The notes below the pieces were generated by a model, which searched no databases, was not told the DNA's origin, and saw only the letters and a list, made by a program, of their open reading frames with translations. This document shows, piece by piece, positions 1 to 6,481 of a stretch of DNA of 16,382 nucleotides (its first letter is position 1; the number at the start of each line of letters is the position of its first letter). Source of the DNA: Candidatus Woesearchaeota archaeon (lineage in GTDB: Archaea > Nanobdellota > Nanobdellia > Woesearchaeales > WJKV01); NCBI GenBank assembly GCA_019323495.1, contig JAHWHE010000019.1, forward strand, positions 1 through 16,382. The letters run 5' to 3'. A program made the position numbers and the translations under genes.

Positions 1-161
1 AAGCAATCCACTGTTGCAGCGTCGTCATGCGTTCCATCTCCGAATTCTACTCTTGGAAGGGCGCCGACATTTGTTTCAGGAATTGCTGGCTGTCCAAAAT
101 ATGTTTTAATCATTTGAGTGTATGCACTCCCGGTTTGATATTGGGTTAGGTTTTCAATCAT
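1..161 (-). CDS. N-terminal part of an unknown protein, cut by the window edge
   Basis: Reading the minus strand from an ATG at 161 gives 53 uninterrupted codons to the window edge, beginning MIENLTQYQTGSAYTQMIKT. The start is supported by GGTGAT (plus-strand 167-172), a match to the archaeal anti-Shine-Dalgarno, 5 nt before the ATG, and by a minus-strand TATA-like element at 196-203 that predicts a leader of about 12 nt. There is no signal peptide or membrane segment in the visible part, and I do not recognise the family. It is divergent from the methyltransferase-like gene at 248, with a shared 86-bp promoter region. The reading frame could be accidental, but ribosome binding site, TATA spacing and codon composition all agree with a real gene. 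Confidence 0.6.
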   Translation of the reverse strand, partial: MIENLTQYQTGSAYTQMIKTYFGQPAIPETNVGALPRVEFGDGTHDDAATVDC

Positions 162-195
162 TTGTTATCACCAATTTTAATTGAAAATACGAGTA

Positions 196-229
196 TTTTA
201 TAAGGTTTGCGCATATATTTATATATGCG
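196..229. promoter_or_regulatory. Divergent promoter region with a TATA palindrome
   Basis: A plus-strand TATA box TTTATATA at 218-225 is centred 26.5 nt before the ATG at 248, as expected for a leaderless transcript. It sits inside a near-perfect inverted repeat (9-bp arms CGCATATAT and ATATATGCG, 210-218 and 221-229, 2-bp spacer). A second TATA-like element reads on the minus strand at 196-203, about 38 nt before the minus-strand ATG at 161. The palindrome could be only a symmetric TATA element or could also be an operator. Confidence 0.55.
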
Positions 230-247
230 TTTTCTATCGAGCATATT

Positions 248-1336
248 ATGAAAGCAATATGTATAGGTTATGAGGGTGCTGAAGCTGTTTTGAAGAGAGA
301 AATAAAAGAAAGAATAGATGTTAGCGCAAAAACAGAGCCAAGCATCGCATTGCTTGATGCAGATGAAAAACAGCTGCAGAAACTTGCGTTTTCAGGCCAG
401 AGTTTCAGCCATATTCTTTTTTTGCTGGGAAGCGGAAAGATAAAATCGCTCGAAGACCTTGAAAAAATCAAGCTGGACAAAAAGATTCTTGAGAAATATC
501 TGAAGAACAAGACATTCAGGGCGGATTGTGTAAGACTTGGAGAGCACGGTTTCAATTCCCAGGATGTTGGAGCGAAGCTAGGAGAGATCATCTTGGACAA
601 TGCCGAGTGCAAAGTCAATCTTCAAAAGCCCGATGTCAAAATCCTTTGCTATATCCTGAATGAGAACTGTTATATCGGCATTGATTTTGTAGGTTTCGAG
701 CTCGACAAAAGATATTACAAGGTCTACACAAGCGCAGTATCAATCAAAGCGACTTTCGGCTTCAATCTCCTGATGCTGGGAGATTATAAGAAAAACCAGA
801 TATTCTTGGATCCTTTCTGCGATTGCGGCACGATTCCTATAGAAGCTGCATATTATTCCTCAGGGATTCCTGTTCATAGAATGCAGAAAGAGAAATTCAA
901 GTTCAAGGTAGAAGAAAAACAAGAAATAAAAAGTAAAAACAAGAGTGGAAAAACAATAATGATATTTGCATTCGACCCGCAAGTAAGGAATGTTACAGCC
1001 TGCAGGCACAATAGCAATATAGGTCAGGTAGATAATTTCATTGAGTTGTCAAAAGTCACGACAGACTGGCTTGATCTGAAGTTTGAACAGGATCAAGTTG
1101 ATCTGGTTGCAACAGTTGTCCCGCAGCCGAGCAAGTTGACATTGAAGCAAGTGACAAAGACATATAAGGAATTATTTCCAAAGCTAGAGATAATCCTGAA
1201 GAAAGGCGGAACATTCATCACAGTCGGAAACAAGCTTTTGGAAGATACAGGTAGCAGTTCAAAACTAAAGCTGGAAAAGAAGATAAAAATCAGAAAAGGA
1301 CAGCAGATTCTAGAGCTTTTTAAGTACAGGAAATGA
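248..1336 (+). CDS. THUMP-domain RNA methyltransferase-like protein (Trm11/Trm14 type), catalytic motif IV eroded
   Basis: The 362-residue protein resembles archaeal and eukaryotic tRNA guanine-N2 methyltransferases of the Trm11/Trm14 group. A THUMP-like RNA-binding part lies at about residues 65-155 and ends in a YIGIDFVGFELDKR segment typical of these proteins. A Rossmann methyltransferase domain follows. Motif I is clear (FLDPFCDCGTIPIEAA, residues 186-201; usual form DPxCGSGT), and an AFDP motif-II-like segment is at 241-244. The catalytic N/D-PP-Y/F motif, expected after VDLVAT at 284-289, reads VVPQPS instead. SAM binding may therefore persist while amino methylation is doubtful. The gene appears monocistronic and leaderless. 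The family assignment is fairly secure; the substrate is unknown. Confidence 0.75.
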   Translation: MKAICIGYEGAEAVLKREIKERIDVSAKTEPSIALLDADEKQLQKLAFSGQSFSHILFLLGSGKIKSLEDLEKIKLDKKILEKYLKNKTFRADCVRLGEHGFNSQDVGAKLGEIILDNAECKVNLQKPDVKILCYILNENCYIGIDFVGFELDKRYYKVYTSAVSIKATFGFNLLMLGDYKKNQIFLDPFCDCGTIPIEAAYYSSGIPVHRMQKEKFKFKVEEKQEIKSKNKSGKTIMIFAFDPQVRNVTACRHNSNIGQVDNFIELSKVTTDWLDLKFEQDQVDLVATVVPQPSKLTLKQVTKTYKELFPKLEIILKKGGTFITVGNKLLEDTGSSSKLKLEKKIKIRKGQQILELFKYRK

Positions 1337-1346
1337 GCAAGCAAGT

Positions 1347-1388
1347 TTTAAATATTCAACCAAATTCTACTAATAAAATAATGGGGGG
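1347..1388 (+). promoter_or_regulatory. TATA box and Shine-Dalgarno for the 1397 gene
   Basis: TTTAAATA at 1347-1354 predicts transcription from about 1377. A G-run (1383-1388) stands 8 nt before the ATG at 1397, so this gene, unlike most here, has a short leader with a ribosome binding site. Confidence 0.5.
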
Positions 1389-1396
1389 TTTTAACT

Positions 1397-1906
1397 ATGA
1401 TATATAGACACGAAAGCATGCTTCCATTTGATAGCCTGGATTCAGAAGACGGTTTGAGACGTCATTTGTATCTGCTGCGCAGCTTTTATATTAAAACTCG
1501 AGCATATGGCAGGGTTGTTAGAGATCCTGTAACTAGAAAAGAATACAATGAAAGAGATTTTCTTTTAGCTGCTCTTAAAGGTACGAGATTCGCTGTCATA
1601 TCAAAATCAGATGAAAAAGCGTCGGAAGAAGGGGGCGTTCTTCTCCATACCGGAGACCTTGCAAAAGCAGTCGGAAAGTGGGATGAAGACATTAAAAAGC
1701 AAAGCGATACTTGTAAGAATTTAAAGACTGACGAACCTCGACATAGTGAAATAGTTTGTAAGCCGTGTCCTGGTATTGATTATGTTTGTTCTTGCGCAGA
1801 GCTTTGCCAAGAAAAAGGCTTGCATTACCAAAACAAGCGTTTCGGAGCTGAGAATCCAAAACCTTTGACAGAGATCGTTGATGAAGTTTTGGCAAAAGAT
1901 CAATAA
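1397..1906 (+). CDS. Cys-rich protein of unknown function
   Basis: A 169-residue soluble protein that I do not recognise. The N-terminal half (1-100) is rich in Arg, Asp and Glu, and contains DPVTRKEYNERDFLLAALKG (43-62), possibly a small alpha/beta or helical domain. The C-terminal part holds six cysteines: C106, C121-x2-C124, C131-x-C133 and C137. This spacing could bind a zinc ion or an iron-sulfur cluster, but it matches no signature I can name. There is no signal peptide or membrane helix. The start is chosen by the G-rich ribosome binding site 8 nt upstream. The gene has its own TATA box and a T-rich stretch after its stop codon (1907-1930), so it is probably transcribed alone. Confidence 0.7.
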   Translation: MIYRHESMLPFDSLDSEDGLRRHLYLLRSFYIKTRAYGRVVRDPVTRKEYNERDFLLAALKGTRFAVISKSDEKASEEGGVLLHTGDLAKAVGKWDEDIKKQSDTCKNLKTDEPRHSEIVCKPCPGIDYVCSCAELCQEKGLHYQNKRFGAENPKPLTEIVDEVLAKDQ

Positions 1907-1930
1907 TTCTCTTATTTTTCTATTCTTTTA
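1907..1930 (+). terminator. T-rich terminator region
   Basis: A pyrimidine-rich stretch with several T-runs directly follows the stop of the 1397 gene, as expected for archaeal poly-T termination. No stem is seen. Confidence 0.35.
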
Positions 1931-1950
1931 TTATATATAGAATGCAAAGC

Positions 1951-1991
1951 TTTAAATACTCTTAACGGCTTTTATATATAAAAAAGGAGGG
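1951..1991 (+). promoter_or_regulatory. Promoter and Shine-Dalgarno of the membrane protein / RNase P RNA unit
   Basis: TTTAAATA at 1951-1958 predicts transcription from about 1981. GGAGGG at 1986-1991 lies 5 nt before the ATG at 1997. I find no TATA box just before the RNase P RNA at 2298, so this may be the promoter for both. Confidence 0.5.
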
Positions 1992-1996
1992 ATAGA

Positions 1997-2302
1997 ATGG
2001 TAGTTTCGAAGTTCAGAAAACCCAATTTTTTTGAGCGAGTCTTGCTTGTTTTGGGCATCATTGTTGTAATCGTAGGATATTTCCTGATACAAAAGATGGT
2101 CAGTGTTGGCGGAGGGCTTTTGAGCTGGGAGAGTGTCCAGAGCCTGTTTTTGTGGTTGATGGTCATTTTGCTGGTGATTGTTCTTGCAGCTAACGAAGCT
2201 CTGAAAGAAGAACTTAAAGTTGTCCAAAAGAACCAGACAGAAGAACTGGGTTTGATACGAAAAGAACTTCAGATGATGGGACGATCTCGAAAGAGAAGGT
2301 AG
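1997..2302 (+). CDS. Small two-helix membrane protein with a charged helical tail
   Basis: The 101-residue protein has two hydrophobic segments, about residues 14-32 and 49-66, joined by a Gly-rich turn (VSVGGG). A strongly charged, probably coiled-coil tail follows (67-95, Glu/Lys/Gln-rich), ending in a basic RSRKRR stretch. Both termini are probably cytoplasmic, since they are basic, with the helical tail facing the cytoplasm. I do not recognise the family. A perfect GGAGG ribosome binding site sets the start. Its TAG stop (2300-2302) lies inside the first helix of the RNase P RNA gene, so the two genes overlap by 5 nt and are probably co-transcribed. Confidence 0.75.
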   Translation: MVVSKFRKPNFFERVLLVLGIIVVIVGYFLIQKMVSVGGGLLSWESVQSLFLWLMVILLVIVLAANEALKEELKVVQKNQTEELGLIRKELQMMGRSRKRR

Positions 2303-2598
2303 GACCAAGCCTGACCAACGGTTCATTTGAACTGAGGAAAGTCCGCCCACCTAAAAAGACCACTTACCTTAAGCTCTTGAAAGAGAGGGCAACTGCACAG
2401 AAACGGCACTTCCTTTGTCCGGTATGATGCCTTGAATCTTCTGGCAACAGAAGCGAGATAACAGGTTGACTTTGTTCAAAGGGAAAGTTGAAACGGCAGT
2501 CCTGGTTGGTGCAAGTCATTTTTGACGCTTAGTAAAATGTCAGGAATCTCTGTTCCTTTAAGGGAAGGGAAACAAAAGGCGGCTTACTTGGTTCTACC
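2298..2598 (+). ncRNA. rnpB: RNase P RNA
   Basis: The RNA component of RNase P, which matures tRNA 5' ends. The ends pair: 2298-2309 (GGTAGGACCAAG) is complementary to 2587-2598 at 11 of 12 positions plus a G-U, forming P1. Conserved region I is exact (GAGGAAAGTCC at 2334-2344). ACAGAAA stands at 2397-2403. GGTGCAAG at 2508-2515 resembles conserved region IV. The 3' part (AACAAAAGGCGGCTTA) resembles region V, with CCGCC (2343-2347) able to pair with GGCGG (2578-2582). The length of about 300 nt is normal for archaeal type A RNA. The 5' end overlaps the stop codon of the upstream membrane protein gene, with no promoter of its own visible. Confidence 0.93.
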
Positions 2599-2610
2599 TT
2601 TTTTTCTTTT
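2599..2610 (+). terminator. Poly-T terminator of RNase P RNA
   Basis: An almost pure T-run with one C directly follows the P1 3' strand, typical of archaeal transcription termination. Confidence 0.7.
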
Positions 2611-2623
2611 ATTCTAAGAAAAA

Positions 2624-2631
2624 TTTATATA
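2624..2631 (+). promoter_or_regulatory. TATA box of the hydrolase gene
   Basis: TTTATATA is centred 26.5 nt before the ATG at 2654, predicting a leaderless mRNA. Confidence 0.6.
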
Positions 2632-2653
2632 TTCACTTTCTATTTACCCTATT

Positions 2654-3478
2654 ATGGGAAAAAGACAGGTGATGATAGTTCTAGTATTGGTTATTTTGCT
2701 TAGTCTTCTCACTGCGTGTCAGAATGTTCCGAAAGTAGAGTATAAAGTCGCGATAGACAAAGGAACGATTGCTTTCGAGGAAAAGCTGGACACAGAAACA
2801 TCAGAATCAGCAACAGTCGAGAAAACAGACATGTCAAAAGTAGATATAATGTTGAAGACAGAAGATGGCATTGACATTGCAGCGACTTATTACAAGCCAT
2901 TGGTCGAAGAACCGAAAGCAGCTATCTTGCTGCACATGCTGAATAAGGATAGATTCACATGGGAGCCGTTCGCGCAAAAGCTGCAGGAAAAAGGCTACGC
3001 AGTTCTTTCAATCGATCTTAGAGGCCACGGCGAGTCCATCAACCAGGGCAAATGGCAGGAATTCAATGACATGGATTTCAAGAGCATGGTGAACGATGCG
3101 AAAGTCGCAAAACAATATCTGAAGCAAACACTCGGCACAAAGAAATACGCAATAATAGGTGCGAGCATCGGCGCGAACATCGCACTAAACTACGCAGCTG
3201 CAGACAGTGATATTGATGCAGTTGTTCTTCTATCTCCTGGCGAAACTTACAGAGGAGTTAATGTTATAGGTGCTATCAATCTATACGGCGAAAGACCAGT
3301 ATTGCTAGTGGCGAGCAAAGAAGATGATTACGCGTATAAGTCAAGCAACAAGTTGAACAGCCTTGCACAAAAACCGACTTTCAGAAAGTTCGAGGACGCA
3401 GGACACGGAACAGACATGCTTGCAAAGATACCAGGACTGGATTCTTTGATTCTAACTTGGTTGGATGAGAATATCTAA
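2654..3478 (+). CDS. Exported lipoprotein-like alpha/beta hydrolase
   Basis: The 274-residue protein begins with a lipoprotein signal: basic MGKRQ, a hydrophobic run (6-19), and a lipobox LLTAC with Cys22 as the probable lipidated residue. A flexible acidic linker follows (about 40-60), then an alpha/beta-hydrolase fold. Visible are the strand and turn LRGHGES (122-128), the nucleophile elbow G-A-S171-I-G, a likely catalytic Asp at 224 or 225 (SKEDDY) and His251 (AGHGTD). The fold resembles esterases and lysophospholipase-like serine hydrolases; the substrate is unknown. It probably acts outside the membrane. The stop overlaps the convergent polymerase-like gene by 4 nt. The fold is secure, while lipidation in an archaeon is an inference from the lipobox. 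Confidence 0.85.
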   Translation: MGKRQVMIVLVLVILLSLLTACQNVPKVEYKVAIDKGTIAFEEKLDTETSESATVEKTDMSKVDIMLKTEDGIDIAATYYKPLVEEPKAAILLHMLNKDRFTWEPFAQKLQEKGYAVLSIDLRGHGESINQGKWQEFNDMDFKSMVNDAKVAKQYLKQTLGTKKYAIIGASIGANIALNYAAADSDIDAVVLLSPGETYRGVNVIGAINLYGERPVLLVASKEDDYAYKSSNKLNSLAQKPTFRKFEDAGHGTDMLAKIPGLDSLILTWLDENI

Positions 3479-6429
3479 TTCAGCAAGATTCGTATGTCGT
3501 CTTCGCTGCCGATTCCGCACTTGATCCTGTCAAATGCATCTTCTTTCTGTTCATAATGTTCGTCTTCCTTGTGGTTAGGATAGAATAATGAAGTGAAGAT
3601 TCTATACAATTTTGTTTCAAACCTTTCGCTTTCTCCTGCTCCTACAAGAAATCTGCCTTTTTCAACTGCACGCCCGCCAAATATCTTGTTTGCATAATGA
3701 CTGAAGCGTGGAACAAAGTTCTGGATGAATTCCTGGCGGCTGTCAGGATTAAATCGCAGATAATCATTCTCAACCCCATCAGAGCTTCCTATTGCAAAAG
3801 TCACTCTGTCTCCATAATTCTCGCAGCCGAAGAATTTCATGATCTCGACCTTTTCTCTATCCTGATCAGCATAATCATATATAGTTGGTTTATTGCAGAC
3901 ATAAGTTCGCAGATAATCAAGCTTGTTCTCCCATTTATTCTCTCTTACTGCTTTGCAGTATCTATCTAGCAATCTCAATGCTTTCTCAGGGCCGGACATG
4001 AAATATTCCTGTACAAAATCATAAACAATCTTGATCTCCAAGCCTGTTAAATCTCCGGATTCAGGATCCTTGTCGAACCTGACCTTCTTGCTCGGCATCC
4101 TCAATCCTGTGCTGCTTAACAAACCATCAAAATTCATAATCAAGCTCTCATCGTTATCGACTGCCTTGTCAAGATTCTTCTGGTTTTTGTATATGTGTTT
4201 CAGCCTGATGATGTCTGCTTGTCCTAGATATACTGCGCCTTTTTTCTCAAAGTCTCTTCTTTTCTCCTCTGACAAGCCATCAACAAACACCACATCCCCT
4301 GTGCATGAAACAATGTTTCCTTCCAGTCCATTAAACATGCCTGTAAGATTCGCTTCAAACTTAGTCAAGAATTCATCAGGATTAATCTTGTATTTCGCCC
4401 AGAATATCTTGTCATCAAATTTATCATCTTTGACCCGGCACTTTGTTCTTTTTGCATCGATCAGGATGACGCTTGCAACAGCATCTAGCACTGTGTAATA
4501 CATCACTTTATGCAAAGTATCCGCAGTCTGGGCTCTTTCATACAATTTCCTCAGCCCTTTGAATCTTCTCAATACAAATGAGAGGCCTTGCGCAAAAGCA
4601 GGGACATAGAATGCGCTCACATCTTTGCAGAAACCTCTTGCTTTTCTATAGCTGATGCCTGATTTATCTAATACATAATCCACTATCCTCTTTTGGCAGG
4701 TTCTTATTTCGTATTTATCAAAGACATTTGTATCGGCAATTATATTGACAAATGCATTTTTGTCTTTTGCAATTTTCTTGAATTCTTTATCCTCTTTCAT
4801 AGACCATAAACCAGAAACATTTGTCTCATTGAACTGCTGTATGTCCCAGAATAATTTTGCAAGATCTTTTGGACTTTTGTTCGCAGCACTAAACAAATCA
4901 CAATCCAATGCTTCAGCAATATAATAGATAGGCCACAGCAACCCTTTTTTCTGCAGCATATAATGCGCTTTAGTATCATAATAACAGTACTCCACCAATT
5001 TCTTTCCTTTCTCTATGTCTCCTTTTTCCCAATCCTCTCTCATCAATTCTATCTCAGTGTAACTTCCAAGGCTCTTCTCGAATTCGAACTGAAAGCTTTC
5101 ATTGAAGTGGTTGAAGAACGCAACCATTGTCTCTAATTTCATGTCTGGAAATAATTCCAAGAAGAAATGCCTTCCAATAATTAGGCTGTCTAATGTAATT
5201 CCTCCGTTTCTAGTAATAAATTCAAGCCCTCTCTTTTTGCTATGGTACCTTAATTCAGTATTATCAGACCCTACCAAAAACAAGCCGTCACCAGGAATGA
5301 TCTTCTCTTTCTCGTCCTTTGTTTTTGCTTTCTTCTTGCTCTTTTCTCTCTGCGGATTCAGCCTTTTCTGTGCATCAAAGCCTGCTAGATTGTGGCCTGC
5401 GTCCAAGAGAAAACTCTTTTCAAACCTGAACAATGCTATCTGTCTTCTTAATTCTGTCTGATTCGCGCATAGAACATATTTTATCCTTCCATCTTCTGTA
5501 TCTATAAAGTCCTGTCCAATGTCATAGATGCCAAAAACGATACCGTCAAATTTGCCGTCGTTCTCCCACACATAACTATCAAGATAAATTTCAGGATTGG
5601 GAGTATCATATTTTCCAAGTTCAATATCAGAAGCACATAATTTGCCGTTCTCAACCCAGCCTCTTAATCTCTCCTCAAGAAAACCCCCTGTTCTCTTCTG
5701 GAAATGCCTCTCTTCAACAAAGATCTGCAGTCTGCATTTCTTGAAGTCGATTTCTGTCCAGCTTCCAGAAGGCAATTTCGCATCTATTTCTGTCTGCAAT
5801 CTTCTTATCTCTGGAAAAGTGTCTGCGCATTCTTCTGCAAGTGAAAACGCTTTGGTGATCGTTGCCCTGTTTTCTTTTCTTTTTCCCCTGACAGCTGTTT
5901 TAAGATCTTCTCCTTGAAAAATCTTTCCCAGCGCTTCCCCCATAAAATCAATTCGATGCCCTTCCACAATAGCGGGGGCCCTTACCTTTTCATGTATTTC
6001 CCTTAATTTTTCATTGCATTTTCTTTGGAGTTCAAGAATCTCTATGCCTTTTCCATTGCCGACTTCTTTTGTCAGCAAATTATCTGTAAGCCTGCTGATA
6101 TCTGTAGGTTTTTGCCTTCTGAAAAAATAAAGTTCGTGCTGCTTGAACAAGCCTTCATAATTCCCTTTAAGATGTATGACTTGGCTTTTCGAACTGTATT
6201 TTTTAACATTGTTCCACCTAAAATCTCTTTCAGCAGCTTCTCCTTGGATTATCCCTATTTCTTTCAGTTTTCTGATGGTTCTTTCAATTTCATTGGGGTT
6301 TAATGGCTTAGATATGAAGAAGTCCTGCCACAGCATGTTAAGCGGGCCGAAGCTGGTTTCTCCGTCAAATAGATACAATTTGAAATGAGGGTGTTCCCCG
6401 CTATTAAACAGCCTATTGGTTACAATCAT
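3475..6429 (-). CDS. Divergent family-B DNA polymerase-like protein with altered active-site motifs
   Basis: About 984 residues from the ATG at 6429. The fold of a B-family polymerase can be followed throughout. Exo II is intact (HNLAGFD, 346-352). The TLD strand (412-414) and the Exo III motif Y481-CYY-D485 match archaeal PolB, preceded by the usual EDWEKGDIEKGKKLVEY segment. Exo I reads D284-S-Y instead of D-x-E. Motif A is DVSAFYVPA (from D603; usual DxxSLYPS). Motif C is CTGDVVFV (D712) instead of DTDS. No K-x3-N-S-x-YG motif B is seen. A PolB thumb-like end has YGDRVTFAIG (872-881). It may be inactive or non-canonical, recalling the degenerate archaeal PolB2 group. The start is chosen by TATA spacing; an ATG at 6444 is an alternative. 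Confidence 0.8.
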   Translation of the reverse strand: MIVTNRLFNSGEHPHFKLYLFDGETSFGPLNMLWQDFFISKPLNPNEIERTIRKLKEIGIIQGEAAERDFRWNNVKKYSSKSQVIHLKGNYEGLFKQHELYFFRRQKPTDISRLTDNLLTKEVGNGKGIEILELQRKCNEKLREIHEKVRAPAIVEGHRIDFMGEALGKIFQGEDLKTAVRGKRKENRATITKAFSLAEECADTFPEIRRLQTEIDAKLPSGSWTEIDFKKCRLQIFVEERHFQKRTGGFLEERLRGWVENGKLCASDIELGKYDTPNPEIYLDSYVWENDGKFDGIVFGIYDIGQDFIDTEDGRIKYVLCANQTELRRQIALFRFEKSFLLDAGHNLAGFDAQKRLNPQREKSKKKAKTKDEKEKIIPGDGLFLVGSDNTELRYHSKKRGLEFITRNGGITLDSLIIGRHFFLELFPDMKLETMVAFFNHFNESFQFEFEKSLGSYTEIELMREDWEKGDIEKGKKLVEYCYYDTKAHYMLQKKGLLWPIYYIAEALDCDLFSAANKSPKDLAKLFWDIQQFNETNVSGLWSMKEDKEFKKIAKDKNAFVNIIADTNVFDKYEIRTCQKRIVDYVLDKSGISYRKARGFCKDVSAFYVPAFAQGLSFVLRRFKGLRKLYERAQTADTLHKVMYYTVLDAVASVILIDAKRTKCRVKDDKFDDKIFWAKYKINPDEFLTKFEANLTGMFNGLEGNIVSCTGDVVFVDGLSEEKRRDFEKKGAVYLGQADIIRLKHIYKNQKNLDKAVDNDESLIMNFDGLLSSTGLRMPSKKVRFDKDPESGDLTGLEIKIVYDFVQEYFMSGPEKALRLLDRYCKAVRENKWENKLDYLRTYVCNKPTIYDYADQDREKVEIMKFFGCENYGDRVTFAIGSSDGVENDYLRFNPDSRQEFIQNFVPRFSHYANKIFGGRAVEKGRFLVGAGESERFETKLYRIFTSLFYPNHKEDEHYEQKEDAFDRIKCGIGSEDDIRILLN

Positions 6430-6452
6430 TATATAGAAACCCATAGTAAGTA

Positions 6453-6460
6453 ATTTAAAT
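6453..6460. promoter_or_regulatory. Shared palindromic TATA box for divergent genes
   Basis: ATTTAAAT is its own reverse complement. Its centre lies 25.5 nt before the plus-strand ATG at 6482 and 27.5 nt before the minus-strand ATG at 6429. Both distances fit leaderless transcripts, so a single TBP site could serve both directions. I see no second TATA box between the two ATGs. Confidence 0.55.
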
Positions 6461-6481
6461 AATCTTCTATAAGTTTCATAT

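Noticed and set aside
268..618. Antisense ORFs inside the methyltransferase-like gene, and similar shadow ORFs in PolB-like, MBL and kinase genes
   Set aside because: They are opposite-strand frames of well-supported genes, with low-complexity Ser/Phe/Leu-rich translations and no ribosome binding site or TATA box.
1952..2350. 132-residue minus-strand ORF across the membrane protein gene and RNase P RNA
   Set aside because: It overlaps conserved RNase P RNA bases and a plus-strand gene with a clear ribosome binding site; no promoter is seen.
3475..6429. Intein or split-gene explanation for the unusual length and motif pattern of the PolB-like protein
   Set aside because: No Cys/Ser start with HN-C/S/T end or homing endonuclease motifs can be found; the extra length is spread through the protein.
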